From Mycobacterium kiyosense (lineage in GTDB: Bacteria; Actinomycetota; Actinomycetes; Mycobacteriales; Mycobacteriaceae): DNA of 64,000 nucleotides. Under the pieces are notes generated by a model. It was not told the origin of the DNA, searched no databases, and was given only the letters and a program-made list of their open reading frames with translations. Shown piece after piece: positions 52,668 through 64,000 of this stretch (its first letter is position 1; the number at the start of each line of letters is the position of its first letter). The translations under genes were made by a program, and so were the position numbers. The stretch lies in assembly GCA_021654635.1 (NCBI GenBank), contig AP025179.1, positions 3,658,001-3,722,000 of the forward strand, given 5' to 3'.

Positions 52668-52817
52668 TAGTTAAGCGCCATCCTCGCCATTCGCAACTTT
52701 TCGCTTACCGCCGATAACTGCATTAAGCCGACAACCTCGTGATATCAACCGTCATTCGATGAATTTCTTGCTCGGCCGCTTAGTCGCGAGTCCATGGGCG
52801 GGACAGCGCTGGGGCGC

Positions 52818-54855
<2,038 letters not shown>

Positions 54856-54860
54856 CCCGG

Positions 54861-56069
54861 CTAGCTCCCGGACGCCCGCGCGGCCGGCGCCTCCCGGTCG
54901 GCGACCGAACGCTGGTAGGCCTCGATGTTGCGGCGGGTCTCGGCCAGCGAGTCGCCGCCGAACTTCTCCAGCGCCGCCCGGGCCAGCACCAGAGCCACCA
55001 TGGTCTCGACCACGACGCCGGCGGCCGGCACCGCGCACACGTCGGAGCGCTGGTGGATGGCCACCGCCTCGTCGCCGGTGGCCATGTCGACGGTGGCCAG
55101 CGCCCGCGGCACGGTGGAGATCGGCTTCATCGCCGCCCGGACTCGCAGCGGCTGGCCGTTGGTCATCCCGCCTTCCAGGCCACCGGCCCGGTTGGTGGAG
55201 CGCACCACACCGTCGGGCCCGGGATACATCTCGTCGTGGGCGCGGCTGCCGCGGCGGCGCGCGGTCTCGAACCCGTCGCCGATCTCGACACCCTTGATCG
55301 CCTGGATGCCCATCACCGCGGCGGCCAGTTGGCTGTCCAGCCGGTTGTCGCCGCTGGTGAAGGAACCCAGCCCGATCGGCAGGCCCAACGCGACGACCTC
55401 GACCACGCCGCCCAGGGTGTCGCCGTCCTTCTTGGCCGCCTCGATCTCGGCGATCATCGACTGTTCGGCCTGCTCGTCGAAGGCGCGGACCGGGCTGGCG
55501 TCGATCTTGGCGAGGTCCTCGGCCCGCGGCGGCGGACCGTCGTAAGGGGTGGAAGCCCCGATCGAGATGACGTGCGAGAGCACCTCGACGCCGAGTGCCT
55601 GCCGCAGGAACGCCCGCGCCACGGTTCCGGCCGCCACCCGGGCGGCGGTCTCGCGGGCGCTGGCCCGCTCCAGGACCGGGCGGGCGTCGTCGAAGCCGTA
55701 CTTGAGCATGCCCGCGTAGTCGGCGTGTCCGGGCCGCGGCCGGGTCAGCGGTTCGTTGCGGGCGCTGTTCGCCAACTCGGCCGGGTCGACGGGGTCCGGC
55801 GCCATCACCGTTTCCCACTTGGGCCACTCGGTGTTGCCGATCTCGATGGCGATCGGACCGCCGAGCGTCACACCGTGCCGCACCCCGGACAGCATGGTGA
55901 CCGCGTCGCGCTCGAACTTCATCCGGGCGCCGCGGCCGTAGCCCAGCCGGCGTCGGGCCAGCTCGTCGGCGATTTCGGTGGAGGTGACCTCGACGCCGGC
56001 GACCATGCCCTCGACCATGGCCACCAACGCCCGGCCATGGGATTCCCCGGCAGTTATCCAGCGCAACAC
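54861..56069 (-). CDS. aroC: Chorismate synthase
   Basis: 402 aa, FMN-dependent (called aroF in M. tuberculosis). Signature segments: [52 protein letters not shown], and [20 protein letters not shown]. The GTG at 56069 ([12 protein letters not shown]) matches the M. tuberculosis start, and GGGAAG lies about 8 nt upstream. Confidence 0.96.
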   Translation of the reverse strand: MLRWITAGESHGRALVAMVEGMVAGVEVTSTEIADELARRRLGYGRGARMKFERDAVTMLSGVRHGVTLGGPIAIEIGNTEWPKWETVMAPDPVDPAELANSARNEPLTRPRPGHADYAGMLKYGFDDARPVLERASARETAARVAAGTVARAFLRQALGVEVLSHVISIGASTPYDGPPPRAEDLAKIDASPVRAFDEQAEQSMIAEIEAAKKDGDTLGGVVEVVALGLPIGLGSFTSGDNRLDSQLAAAVMGIQAIKGVEIGDGFETARRRGSRAHDEMYPGPDGVVRSTNRAGGLEGGMTNGQPLRVRAAMKPISTVPRALATVDMATGDEAVAIHQRSDVCAVPAAGVVVETMVALVLARAALEKFGGDSLAETRRNIEAYQRSVADREAPAARASGS

Positions 56070-56100
56070 CCGAACATCTTCCCATGAAGATTCTCCGCCC

Positions 56101-56156
56101 TTGACTCTGCGGCTGTGGCGAAGAAGTTCGAGTGGGCGCCGTAGGCGCAGAGTCAA
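56101..56156. terminator. Inverted repeat between the prepilin peptidase gene and aroC
   Basis: TTGACTCTGCG (56101-56111) and CGCAGAGTCAA (56146-56156) are perfect 11-bp arms around a 34-nt loop. The right arm covers the stop region of the prepilin peptidase gene. It may be a terminator, or an operator before aroC. Confidence 0.5.
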
Positions 56157-56582
56157 CGCAGCAGAGTCAGCTGAGTGAGCGCGAGTGCCAGGCCGCTGGC
56201 CAGGCACATCGACGGGCCGTGCGGCACGCTGCGCGCGCGGGCGACCGCCGCGATCACCACCGTGCACAGCGGCGCGGCCAGCGCCGCCAGGAACCACACG
56301 TCGACGCCGAAGCAGCCGGTCAGCGCGCCCAGCCCGGTGGCCAGCTTGACGTCGCCGGCACCCATTCGCCGCCGGCGCCACCAGATGCACCGCGAGATAC
56401 AGCGTGGTCAGCGCCGCCGCACCGAGCAGCGCCGCCACCCCGCGCCCGGCCAGCCCGGCGCCTGCCAGGATCACCAACGCGCCGGGCAGCGTCAACAGGT
56501 TGGGCAGCCGGCGGTGGCGGATGTCACAGCCGCTCAACACCGCCAGCCAGGCCAGCACCACGACCACGCACGCGATCCGCAT
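56153..56582 (-). CDS. Type IV prepilin leader peptidase-like protein (one frameshift)
   Basis: About 142 aa, A24-family aspartic membrane protease resembling Rv2551c. The two active-site regions are present: [10 protein letters not shown] and GAGDVK, each with the catalytic Asp, within a plan of several hydrophobic helices. The two parts are in different frames; one extra base around 56370-56378 (a GCCGGCGGCG stretch) would explain it and restore [12 protein letters not shown]. The methylase domain of large enzymes is absent, as in TadV-type peptidases. No pilin gene is nearby. Confidence 0.8.
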
Positions 56583-56593
56583 GCAGCGGCACG

Positions 56594-57469
56594 CTAGAGC
56601 AATTCGGCCAGCGCGCAAGTCATCGCCTCGCGCGGGGCGGGCAGCCCGGTGAACTGCTCCACCTGCGAGAACGCCTGATGCAGCAACATCTGCAGGCCGC
56701 TGATCACGCGCCCGCCGACGGCCTGCACCGCGGCAGCCAGCGGCGTCGGCCACGGGTCGTAGATGGCGTCCAGCAGCACCGGCACGGTGGCGAAGGTATC
56801 GGCGTAGCGCGCCGCCACGTCGGCCGGGATGGTGCTGACCAGCACCGCCGCCGAAGCCACCCGCTCGGCCAGGGCGGGGTCGTCCAGGCCGCAGCAGCGG
56901 GTCGCGACGCCCACTTGCGCCCCCAGTTCCACCAACCGGGCGGCCTTCTCGGGATCGCGCGCCACCACGGTGATGCCTTCGACGCCCAGCTGAGCCAACC
57001 CCACCACGGCTGCCGGCGCAGTGCCGCCCGACCCCACCACCACCGCGTGTCCGGTAACCGACCCCAGTGCGCCCGCGACGCCGTCGACGTCGGTGTTGTC
57101 GGCCCGCCAGCCGCGCGCGGTGCGGACCAAGGTGTTGGCGGACCCGACCTGCTCGGCGCGCGGGGTGCGCTCGTCGGCGAAGCGCAGCGCGGCGAACTTG
57201 CCCGGCATGGTCACCGACACCCCGACCCATTCCGGCCCGAACCCGCCGACCACTCCCGGCAGCGCGGCGGCGTCGCACTCGATGCGGTCGTAGGTCCAGC
57301 CGGTCAGGCCCAGGGCGCGGTAGGCGGCCAAATGCAGTTGCGGCGAGCGGGAATGCGCGATCGGCGAGCCCAGCACGCCCGCCTTGCGGATCTCAGCGCG
57401 CGGAATCGAATTGCCCTCTTCGCCGCCGCGCTCCGCGCGGCTACGCTCATCGCGCGGAATCGAGGACAC
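56594..57469 (-). CDS. aroE: Shikimate dehydrogenase, N-terminus lengthened by a repeat
   Basis: Reduces 3-dehydroshikimate with NADPH. From [18 protein letters not shown] onward the sequence is a normal AroE ([23 protein letters not shown], nucleotide-binding [34 protein letters not shown]). The 291-aa product from the GTG at 57469 carries an 18-residue insertion (54 bp) flanked by two copies of SIPR[DA]E; without it the protein would be about 273 aa, close to M. tuberculosis AroE. The start overlaps mltG by 23 bp. Confidence 0.9.
   Translation of the reverse strand: MSSIPRDERSRAERGGEEGNSIPRAEIRKAGVLGSPIAHSRSPQLHLAAYRALGLTGWTYDRIECDAAALPGVVGGFGPEWVGVSVTMPGKFAALRFADERTPRAEQVGSANTLVRTARGWRADNTDVDGVAGALGSVTGHAVVVGSGGTAPAAVVGLAQLGVEGITVVARDPEKAARLVELGAQVGVATRCCGLDDPALAERVASAAVLVSTIPADVAARYADTFATVPVLLDAIYDPWPTPLAAAVQAVGGRVISGLQMLLHQAFSQVEQFTGLPAPREAMTCALAELL
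57392..57463. repeat. 54-bp in-frame insertion with 18-bp direct repeats at the mltG/aroE overlap
   Basis: CTCAGCGCGCGGAATCGA (57392-57409) and CTCATCGCGCGGAATCGA (57446-57463) differ at one base and are exactly 54 bp apart. The 36 bp between them are GC-rich. The position, at an overlapping stop/start, resembles a MIRU-type insertion, but the sequence is not the same as the pyrR/pyrB repeat. Confidence 0.65.
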
Positions 57470-58700
57470 CGTTGCGCTTGGCCAGTTCGATGTTCGCCAG
57501 ATGCTGCTGGTAGTCCCGGGTGAACAAGGTGGTCCCCTGGGCGTCGATGGTGACGAAGTACAGCCAGTCCCCCGGTGCGGGATGCTCGGCGGCCCGCAGT
57601 GCCTCCACGCCGGGCGAGCAGATCGCCGTGCGCGGCAGCCCTTCGACCATGTAGGTATTCCACGGGGTGTGCTGCGCGCGGTCGGCGTCGGTGGTGGCCA
57701 CCTCGCGGCGATCCAGCGGATAGTTCACCGTGGAGTCCAACTCGAGCCGGCGGTGCTCGTGCAGCCGGTTGTAGATGACCTGCGCCACCTTCGCGAAGTC
57801 CTGCGCGTTGGCTTCCTGCTGCACCAGCGAGGCCACCGCCAGGATGTCGTACGGCGATAGGCCCAGCGACTTGGCGGTGTCCAGCAACCCCGAGGTCAGA
57901 TACTCCACCGCGCCGGCGCTGACCAGGTTGGCCAGCGTCGTCTCGGCGGAGGCGGCCGGGTCGATGTTGAAGGTCCCCGGCGCGATCAAGCCCTCCAGCC
58001 GGCGGTGGTCGTCGCCGAGTTCGCGCACCCGCTCCATCGCCCAATCCGGCACCGACAGCGCCGCTGGTGTGCTTTTGCTCGCCGCGGTGCGCAGGTCGGC
58101 CACCGCGATGCATCGCTGGTTGCCGTCGAGGTCGACGCAGGTGGCCCGCGAGATCAGGGTGAGGATGCCCGGCGTGGTCTTGTTGGTCTTCATGTCGGTG
58201 GTGTCGTCGAGCTGACGACCCTCCGGGATGACCAACCTGCCCACCCGGCTACCGGGGTCCGCCAGCCGGGCCACCGCGTTGGCCGCCGGGATCTCGGTGC
58301 GCATCCGGTAGTAGCCCGGCTGGATCGAGGAGATCGCGGCGTTGCCGTGGGCGGCGTCGACGAACGCCCGCACGGTGCGCACCACGCCGCGCTGCAGCAG
58401 CGTCTCTCCCACCGCGGTGGTCGAGTCGCCGGCCTGGACCTGGATCACGATGTCGCGCTTGCCGTTACCGGCGTAGTCGTTGTCCGAGCTTGAGAACAGA
58501 TGCCACAACTTGCCGCCCAGCAACACCGCGGCCACCACGACCGCGACCAGCAGACCGGCCGCGATACCGCCGGCAACACGGCGGCGGCGACGGATGCGCT
58601 GGGCGTGCTTGCGCTGCGCCCGGGTCCGGCGCGGGCCGCCGCCACCGACGGCGACCGGTTCGGCCCGGCGCTCGGCCCGGCCTTCGTCCAAGTCAGACAT
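57447..58700 (-). CDS. mltG: Endolytic murein transglycosylase MltG
   Basis: 417 aa, the same length as M. tuberculosis Rv2553c. An Arg-rich cytoplasmic N-terminus and one membrane helix ([19 protein letters not shown]) lead to a periplasmic LysM-like and YceG domain. The catalytic Glu lies in [20 protein letters not shown], followed by TVNYPLDR and [19 protein letters not shown]. It cuts nascent glycan strands to set their length. The ATG at 58700 overlaps the ruvX stop by 8 bp. Confidence 0.93.
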   Translation of the reverse strand: MSDLDEGRAERRAEPVAVGGGGPRRTRAQRKHAQRIRRRRRVAGGIAAGLLVAVVVAAVLLGGKLWHLFSSSDNDYAGNGKRDIVIQVQAGDSTTAVGETLLQRGVVRTVRAFVDAAHGNAAISSIQPGYYRMRTEIPAANAVARLADPGSRVGRLVIPEGRQLDDTTDMKTNKTTPGILTLISRATCVDLDGNQRCIAVADLRTAASKSTPAALSVPDWAMERVRELGDDHRRLEGLIAPGTFNIDPAASAETTLANLVSAGAVEYLTSGLLDTAKSLGLSPYDILAVASLVQQEANAQDFAKVAQVIYNRLHEHRRLELDSTVNYPLDRREVATTDADRAQHTPWNTYMVEGLPRTAICSPGVEALRAAEHPAPGDWLYFVTIDAQGTTLFTRDYQQHLANIELAKRNGVLDSAR

Positions 58701-59172
58701 CGGATGCCTGCTCGGCGGGGTCGGCTGCCCGAGCACGCTGCTGGTCGAGCCAGCCCTGCAGAATCCCCACCGCGGCCGCCTGGTCGATCACCGAGCGCTG
58801 CTGCCTGGCCCGCACCCCTGCCTCGCGCAGCGACCGCTGCGCGGCGACCGTGGTCAACCGCTCGTCGGCCAGCCGGACCGGCACCGGCGCGATGCGCTGC
58901 GCCAGCAGGTCCGCCAGCTCGATCGCATCCTGCGCCGACGATCCGATGCGGTCACCCAACGTCCGCGGCAGCCCCACGATCACCTCGACGGCCTCGTACT
59001 CGGAAACCAGCGCGCCCAGCCGACGCAGGTGCCGGCCGGACCGCTCGCGGCGGACCGTCTCCACCGGGGTCGCCAGAATGCCGTCGGGATCGCTGACGGC
59101 CACCCCGATGCGCACGGTGCCGACGTCCACGCCGATGCGGCGTCCTCGTCGGGGGTCAGCTGCACCCGTCAC
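58693..59172 (-). CDS. ruvX: Pre-16S rRNA nuclease / Holliday-junction resolvase-like YqgF
   Basis: 159 aa, RNase H fold. The N-terminal [20 protein letters not shown] holds the first catalytic Asp. [38 protein letters not shown] (Glu) and [16 protein letters not shown] (last Asp) complete the site. It trims 16S rRNA precursors in other bacteria. The GTG at 59172 follows the alaS stop directly. Confidence 0.93.
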   Translation of the reverse strand: MTGAADPRRGRRIGVDVGTVRIGVAVSDPDGILATPVETVRRERSGRHLRRLGALVSEYEAVEVIVGLPRTLGDRIGSSAQDAIELADLLAQRIAPVPVRLADERLTTVAAQRSLREAGVRARQQRSVIDQAAAVGILQGWLDQQRARAADPAEQASDV

Positions 59173-61878
59173 TCAACCGACCCGCGCTATCACTGCGATC
59201 TGCGCGCGCAGCGCGGCCAGGGCGGCGTCGATGCCGGCCGGGTTCTTTCCCGAACCCTGCGCCAGGTCGGGCTTGCCGCCGCCGCGACCATCTACCGCCT
59301 GAGCCAACTGCTTGACCAGATCATTGGCGCTCAGGCCCAGGTCCTGGGCGGCGGTATTGACAGCGACCGCATACGGCACCGTCGCGCCGTCACCCTCGGC
59401 GATCAGCGCCACCACGGCCGGGTCGGCACCCAGCTTGCCGCGCACGTCGCCGACCAGGGTGCGCAGGTCCGCTCCGGTCATCCCGGCCGCCATCCGCTGC
59501 GCCACCACCCGGACGTTACCGATCCGCTCGGCCCCCGCGGCGGCGTTTGTCGCAGCCGCCCGCGCGCTGGCCAGTCTGGCCTTCTCGAGTTCCTTCTCGG
59601 CGGCCTTGAGCCGCTCCACCAGGCCGGCCACCCGGGCCGGCACCTCCTCGGAGGGCACTTTCAGCGACGACGCCAGCCCGGCCATCAGCGCACGTTCCTT
59701 GGCCAGGTGCCGGAACGACTCCAGCCCCACGTAGGCCTCCACCCGGCGCACTCCCGAACCGATCGACGACTCCCCCAGGATGGTCACCGGACCGATCTGC
59801 GCGGTGTTGTGCACGTGGGTGCCGCCGCACAGCTCCAGGGAGAACGGGCCGCCCATCTCGACCACCCGCACCCGCTCCGGGTAGGCCTCGCCGAACAGCG
59901 CCATCGCACCCATCGCCTTGGCCTTCTCGAGCTGCTCGACGAAGGTGTGCACCTCGAAGTCGGCCTGCACGGCCTCGTTGGTGACCTGTTCGATCTCGGT
60001 GCGCTGCGCTTCGGACAGCGGGCCCTGCCAGTTGAAGTCGAACCGCAGATACCCCGGGCGGTTCAGCGACCCGGCCTGAACGGCGTTGGGGCCCAGAACT
60101 TGTCGCAGCGCCGCGTGCACCATGTGGGTGCCGGAGTGGCCCTGGGTGGCGCCCTTGCGCCAGCCGGGGTCCACCGCGGCGACCACGGTGTCGCCCTCGA
60201 CGAACTCGCCGGATTCGACGTTGACCCGGTGCACGTGAACGGTTTTGGCGATCTTCTGCACGTCGGTGACGGCGGCCTTGGCGCTGCCGCCCGCCCCGGT
60301 GCCGGTGATCGTGCCGGCGTCGGCGATCTGCCCGCCCGACTCCGCGTACAGCGGCGTGCGATCCAGGATCAGCTCGACGCGGTCCGCCTCGGCGCTTTCG
60401 GCGTGCGAGACCACCGGGACCCGCCGGCCGTCGATGAAGATCCCCAGAATCCTTGCCTCAGAGGTCAATTCGTCGAAACCGGTGAACTCGGTGGGGCCGG
60501 CGTCGACCAGTTCGCGGTAGGCGGACAGGTCGGCGTGGGCGTGTTTGCGGGCAGCGGCGTCGGCCTTGGCACGCTGCCGCTGCTCGGCCATCAGCTCCCG
60601 GAACCCGGCCTCGTCGACGGTCAGGCCCGACTCGGCGGCCATCTCCAGGGTGAGCTCGATCGGGAAGCCGTAGGTGTCGTGCAGGGTGAAGGCGTCCGAG
60701 CCGGAAACCACGGTGGCGCCGGCCGATTTGGTGGCGCCGGCCACGTCGTCGAAAAGCTTGGACCCGGACGCCAGGGTGCGGTTGAACGCGGTCTCCTCGG
60801 CGACGGCGATCCGGTTGATCCGGTCGAAGTCGCTGACCAGTTCGGGGTAGGAGGGACCCATCGCGTCGCGCACCGTGGCCATCAGGTCCCCGACGATCGG
60901 GGTGTCGATGCCCAGCAGCTTGGCCGAGCGGATGACCCTTCGCAACAGCCTCCGCAGCACATACCCGCGACCGTCGTTGCCGGGGCTGACACCGTCGCCG
61001 ATCAGGATGGCGGCGGTGCGGCTGTGGTCGGCGATGATGCGGTAGCGGACGTCGTCGGCGTGATTGCCGACGTCGTATCCGCGCGGTGCGCGGCTGGCCA
61101 CCAGATCGATCACCGGGCGCAGCAGGTCGGTCTCGTAGACGTTGTGCACGTTCTGCAGCACCAGCGCGATGCGCTCTACACCCATGCCGGTGTCGATGTT
61201 CTTGCGCGGCAACGGCCCGAGGATCTCGTAGTCCTCCTTCGTGGTGCCCTCGCCGCGCTCGTTCTGCATGAACACCAGGTTCCAGACCTCGAGGTAGCGG
61301 TCCTCGTTGGCGATCGGGCCGCCGTCGACGCCGAACTCCGGGCCGCGGTCGTAGTAGATCTCCGACGACGGCCCGCACGGACCCGGGATGCCCATCGACC
61401 AGTAGTTGTCGGCCATGCCGCGGCGCTGGATCCGCTCGGCCGGCAGGCCGGCGACCTCCTGCCACAGCCCCGCCGCCTCATCGTCGTCGAGATAGACTGT
61501 GGCCCAAAGTTTTTCGGGATCCAGCCCGTACCCGCCGTCGGTAACCGGGTTGGTCAGCAGCGCCCAGGCCAGTTCGATGGCACCACGCTTGAAGTAGTCG
61601 CCGAAACTGAAATTGCCGGCCATCTGGAAGAACGTGTTGTGCCGGGTGGTGATGCCGACCTCGTCGATGTCCGGCGTGCGGATGCATTTCTGGATGCTGG
61701 TCGCGGTGGCGTAGGGCGGGGTGCGCTGACCCAGGAAGAACGGCACGAACTGCACCATGCCGGCGTTGACGAACAACAGGTTGGGGTCGTCGAGTATCAC
61801 CGAGGCACTGGGCACTTCGGTGTGGCCTGCCTTCACGAAATGATCAAGGAAACGCTTCCTGATCTCGTGTGTCTGCAC
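59173..61878 (-). CDS. alaS: Alanyl-tRNA synthetase
   Basis: 901 aa. The class II catalytic core ([53 protein letters not shown]) is followed by the editing domain with zinc-type motifs ([16 protein letters not shown], and [17 protein letters not shown]) and the C-terminal DHHA1-type domain ([17 protein letters not shown]). The GTG at 61878 ([14 protein letters not shown]) has AAGGA about 9 nt upstream. Followed without gap by ruvX and then mltG. Confidence 0.96.
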   Translation of the reverse strand: MQTHEIRKRFLDHFVKAGHTEVPSASVILDDPNLLFVNAGMVQFVPFFLGQRTPPYATATSIQKCIRTPDIDEVGITTRHNTFFQMAGNFSFGDYFKRGAIELAWALLTNPVTDGGYGLDPEKLWATVYLDDDEAAGLWQEVAGLPAERIQRRGMADNYWSMGIPGPCGPSSEIYYDRGPEFGVDGGPIANEDRYLEVWNLVFMQNERGEGTTKEDYEILGPLPRKNIDTGMGVERIALVLQNVHNVYETDLLRPVIDLVASRAPRGYDVGNHADDVRYRIIADHSRTAAILIGDGVSPGNDGRGYVLRRLLRRVIRSAKLLGIDTPIVGDLMATVRDAMGPSYPELVSDFDRINRIAVAEETAFNRTLASGSKLFDDVAGATKSAGATVVSGSDAFTLHDTYGFPIELTLEMAAESGLTVDEAGFRELMAEQRQRAKADAAARKHAHADLSAYRELVDAGPTEFTGFDELTSEARILGIFIDGRRVPVVSHAESAEADRVELILDRTPLYAESGGQIADAGTITGTGAGGSAKAAVTDVQKIAKTVHVHRVNVESGEFVEGDTVVAAVDPGWRKGATQGHSGTHMVHAALRQVLGPNAVQAGSLNRPGYLRFDFNWQGPLSEAQRTEIEQVTNEAVQADFEVHTFVEQLEKAKAMGAMALFGEAYPERVRVVEMGGPFSLELCGGTHVHNTAQIGPVTILGESSIGSGVRRVEAYVGLESFRHLAKERALMAGLASSLKVPSEEVPARVAGLVERLKAAEKELEKARLASARAAATNAAAGAERIGNVRVVAQRMAAGMTGADLRTLVGDVRGKLGADPAVVALIAEGDGATVPYAVAVNTAAQDLGLSANDLVKQLAQAVDGRGGGKPDLAQGSGKNPAGIDAALAALRAQIAVIARVG

Positions 61879-61973
61879 TCTTCTTCTTCCTTGCTTCTTT
61901 ACGGGGTCGACCATCAGCCTATTCGCCGCGCTCTGCGACCGAATACGCAATTCGGCCCCGCTTAGCCTTCCAT

Positions 61974-62375
61974 TCAGCCTTCGACGAAGCTCAACCGGAC
62001 CGACCGCCGCGGGTTGTCCCGGTTCAGGTCGACCAGCACCACGCTCTGCCAGGTGCCCAGCAGCGGCTCGCCGCCATGGACCGGCACCGTCACCGACGGC
62101 GAGACGATGGCCGGCAACACGTGGTCGGCGCCGTGGCCCGGGGAGCCGTGCGCATGCCGGTAACGGCCGTCGCGCGGCAACAGCCGCTCCAGCGTGTCGA
62201 CCAGGTCGTCGTCGGAGCCGGCACCGGTCTCGATGATCGCCACCCCGGCGGTGGCATGCGGGACGAAGACGTTGCACAAACCGTCCTCGTGGCTACCGCA
62301 GAAGCTGCGCACCGCCTCGGTCAGATCGACGATGCGGCGACGCGCGGTGTCCACATCAAGCACGTCGGTATGCAC
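61974..62375 (-). CDS. YjbQ-family (UPF0047) protein, Rv2556c-like
   Basis: 133 aa. Conserved core: [39 protein letters not shown], and [20 protein letters not shown], with the His-rich metal-like site of the family. Some family members show weak thiamin phosphate synthase activity; the true role is unknown. GTG at 62375 chosen. Encoded on the same strand just upstream of alaS. Confidence 0.88.
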   Translation of the reverse strand: MHTDVLDVDTARRRIVDLTEAVRSFCGSHEDGLCNVFVPHATAGVAIIETGAGSDDDLVDTLERLLPRDGRYRHAHGSPGHGADHVLPAIVSPSVTVPVHGGEPLLGTWQSVVLVDLNRDNPRRSVRLSFVEG

Positions 62376-62495
62376 CCGGTCAAGCCTACGGCTCGGCATC
62401 CGCGCACTGCCAATCGACAGTGTGACGGTTGCCACACCCGCGGGGTCGGAGGAAGGTGGTTGGTGCACCACCGCAGCCGGCAGAAAGGCACGACC

Positions 62496-63116
62496 GTGTA
62501 CGCACGCTCTACCACCATCCAGGCCCAACCTTCGCTGCTCAACATGGGTGTGGCCCATATGCGCGAGGTGGTGTTGCCCGCTCTGCAGCAGATCGACGGA
62601 TGCCTGGGCATGTCGCTGCTGGTGGACCGGGAGTCGGCGCGGTGTGTGGCGACCAGCGCCTGGGAGAACCAGGACGCGATGCGCGCCAGCGCCGAGCGAG
62701 TCTGGCCGATCCGCAGCCGGGCCGTCAAGATCTTCGGCGGCAGCGCGGTGGTGGACCAGTGGGACATCGCGATGCTGCACCGCGACCACCGGTCCGGCCT
62801 GGGCGCCTGCGTGCGGGCCACCTGGCTCAAGGCCCGCCCGGAGCGGTTCGACCAGGCGCTCGACTTCTACAAGCTGGCGGTGCTGCCGGCCGTCGAAGAG
62901 TTCGACGGGTTCTGCAGCGCCAGCCTGATGATCGACCGCGCCTCGGCGCGGGCGGTGGTGTCGGTGACCTACGACAGCCGCGAAGCGATGGAACGCAGCA
63001 GCGAGGCGGCGCGCTCGTTGCGCACCGCGATCCTGCGGGACCTCGGGATCGACCAGGACGACGTCGGCGAATTCGAGCTGGCGATCGCCCGGCTGCGGGT
63101 GCCCGAGCTGGTCTGA
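62496..63116 (+). CDS. Rv2557/Rv2558-like conserved protein, tandem ABM-like fold
   Basis: 206 aa with two similar halves: [20 protein letters not shown] then [20 protein letters not shown], and [20 protein letters not shown] then [20 protein letters not shown]. This suggests a duplicated dimeric alpha-beta barrel, as in antibiotic biosynthesis monooxygenase-like domains. M. tuberculosis has two adjacent paralogues linked to starvation; only one is present here. The GTG at 62496 with AGAAAGG upstream is preferred; a GTG at 62463 is possible because similarity reaches it. Confidence 0.8.
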   Translation: MYARSTTIQAQPSLLNMGVAHMREVVLPALQQIDGCLGMSLLVDRESARCVATSAWENQDAMRASAERVWPIRSRAVKIFGGSAVVDQWDIAMLHRDHRSGLGACVRATWLKARPERFDQALDFYKLAVLPAVEEFDGFCSASLMIDRASARAVVSVTYDSREAMERSSEAARSLRTAILRDLGIDQDDVGEFELAIARLRVPELV

Positions 63117-63175
63117 CGGCTGCGTTTGGCGCCGAGCGTGCCCGAGTTGTCTGACGGCTGCGTTTGGCGCCGAGC
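63099..63175. repeat. Imperfect tandem duplication over the end of the Rv2557/8-like gene
   Basis: Two units of 39 and 38 bp share GTGCCCGAG and TCTGACGGCTGCGTTTGGCG. The first contains the last codons and stop of the gene; the second duplicates them beyond the stop. Confidence 0.75.
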
Positions 63176-63228
63176 GTCACGCTGGCGCAACGGTCGGTGC
63201 CCACCGTCACGCTGGCGTGACGCTCGGC
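63169..63228. terminator. Likely bidirectional terminator between convergent genes
   Basis: GCCGAGCGTCACGC (63169-63182) and GCGTGACGCTCGGC (63215-63228) are perfect 14-bp arms around a 32-nt loop, placed between the convergent Rv2557/8-like gene and rarA. Confidence 0.7.
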
Positions 63229-63244
63229 GGATGGGGTTGATCCG

Positions 63245-64000
63245 CTAGCGCTTCTTCCCGCGGATGATCGCGCGCAACCGGTCCAACCGGCCGGCCATCT
63301 CCCGTTCGGCACCCCGACCGGTAGGCCGATAGTAGTCCACGCCCACCAACTCGTCCGGCGGATACTGTTGCGCCACAACACCATCCGGGGCGTCGTGGGA
63401 GTACTTGTAGCCCTGCGCGTTGCCCAGCGCCGCCGCACCGGAGTAGTGCCCGTCGCGCAGATGCGCCGGCACCAGCCCGGCCTTGCCGGCTTTGACGTCG
63501 CCGATGGCCGCGCCCAGCGCCGTCGTCACGGCATTGGACTTCGGCGCGGTCGCCAGGTGAACGGTGGCATGCGCCAACGTCAGCTGCGCCTCGGGCATAC
63601 CGATCAGCGCCACCGTCTGCGCCGCGGCCACGGCCACCAGCAGCGCGGTCGGGTCCGCCATGCCGATGTCCTCGCTGGCCAGGATCATCAGCCGGCGCGC
63701 GATGAACCGCGGATCTTCGCCGGCGACGAGCATCCTGGCCAGATAGTGCAGTGCCGCGTCCACATCCGAGCCGCGCACCGACTTGATGAACGCGCTGACG
63801 ACGTCGTAGTGCTGGTCGCCGTCGCGGTCGTAGCGCACCGCGGCCCGGTCCAGGGACTGTTCGATGGTCTCGACGGTGACGGTGGCCGTTCCCGCCGTTC
63901 CCGCCGTTTCCGACGCCACCTCCAGCGCGGTCAGCGCGCGGCGGGCATCGCCGGCCGCCAACTGCACCAGCAGCTCGACGGCGGCGGCATCGACCGCCAT
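63245..64000 (-). CDS. rarA: RarA/MgsA-type AAA+ replication-associated ATPase (3' part only)
   Basis: 251 C-terminal residues; the gene continues past the right edge and the ATPase P-loop is outside the window. Visible: the lid/SRC region ([18 protein letters not shown]) and the MgsA_C tetramerisation domain ([70 protein letters not shown]). RarA acts at stalled replication forks. Corresponds to Rv2559c. Confidence 0.92.
   Translation of the reverse strand: MAVDAAAVELLVQLAAGDARRALTALEVASETAGTAGTATVTVETIEQSLDRAAVRYDRDGDQHYDVVSAFIKSVRGSDVDAALHYLARMLVAGEDPRFIARRLMILASEDIGMADPTALLVAVAAAQTVALIGMPEAQLTLAHATVHLATAPKSNAVTTALGAAIGDVKAGKAGLVPAHLRDGHYSGAAALGNAQGYKYSHDAPDGVVAQQYPPDELVGVDYYRPTGRGAEREMAGRLDRLRAIIRGKKR

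Noticed and set aside
58480..61965. 1161-codon plus-strand open frame opposite mltG, ruvX and alaS
   Set aside because: Antisense shadow; the minus strand holds three clear conserved genes over the same span.

Overview
This window is chromosomal DNA of a mycobacterium, most likely a non-tuberculous slow grower. The evidence is high GC, many GTG starts and ATGA/GTGA overlaps, a PE_PGRS gene, a 13E12-family gene, MIRU-like repeats, and long runs of genes whose products closely match M. tuberculosis proteins in matching order. Two blocks that are far apart in M. tuberculosis (Rv1367c-Rv1392-like and Rv2531c-Rv2559c-like) adjoin here. Homology statements come from recalled family sequences; no search was run.

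Layout. 1-2053: a Tat-exported GMC oxidoreductase (5' part only) divergent from an AlkB alkane hydroxylase, then a pyridoxamine-oxidase-fold protein. 2064-6052: metK, coaBC, rpoZ, gmk, mihF. 6481-15379: the pyrimidine operon pyrR-pyrB-pyrC-(membrane protein)-carA-carB-pyrF, with a PyrR-type leader hairpin and a MIRU-like tandem repeat between pyrR and pyrB. 15821-20837: a large patatin-like membrane protein, a secreted CBM2 protein and a 13E12/HNH gene with a LexA box over its start. 20974-24612: a coupled trio of cytochrome-b5/desaturase, type III PKS (pks18) and sulfotransferase. 24845-27277: lprF and a beta-lactamase-like hydrolase.

27329-33976 holds an accessory operon whose genes overlap or nearly abut: GntR regulator, two-cluster ferredoxin, ABC substrate-binding lipoprotein with an extra C-terminal domain, permease, ATPase, and an AprA/FrdA-like flavoprotein fused to HEAT repeats. 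It looks like uptake plus redox conversion of one unknown, possibly organosulfur, compound. 34284-37660: an Orn/Lys/Arg decarboxylase and a Gre-like factor.

37767-44512 is a D-amino-acid-dehydrogenase-like gene split by a 5.47-kb insertion. The insertion has IS256-like ends, 9-bp target duplications and a decayed mutator transposase. It carries three decayed genes resembling an organosulfur utilisation set: an NtaA/DszA-like flavin monooxygenase, an SsuA-like binding protein and a DszC/SfnB-like flavoprotein.

44637-64000: an Rv1733c-like membrane protein, a PucR regulator, Rv2532c-like, nusB, efp, a PE_PGRS gene, pepQ, an Rv2536-like repeat protein, a HEAT-like orphan, the shikimate cluster aroQ-aroB-aroK-aroC, a prepilin peptidase, aroE, mltG, ruvX, alaS, two small conserved genes and the 3' part of rarA.

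Several otherwise well-conserved genes (carB, the sulfotransferase, the flavoprotein-HEAT gene, PE_PGRS, the prepilin peptidase) carry single-base shifts, mostly in G/C runs. These look like sequencing errors, unlike the deep decay inside the insertion.
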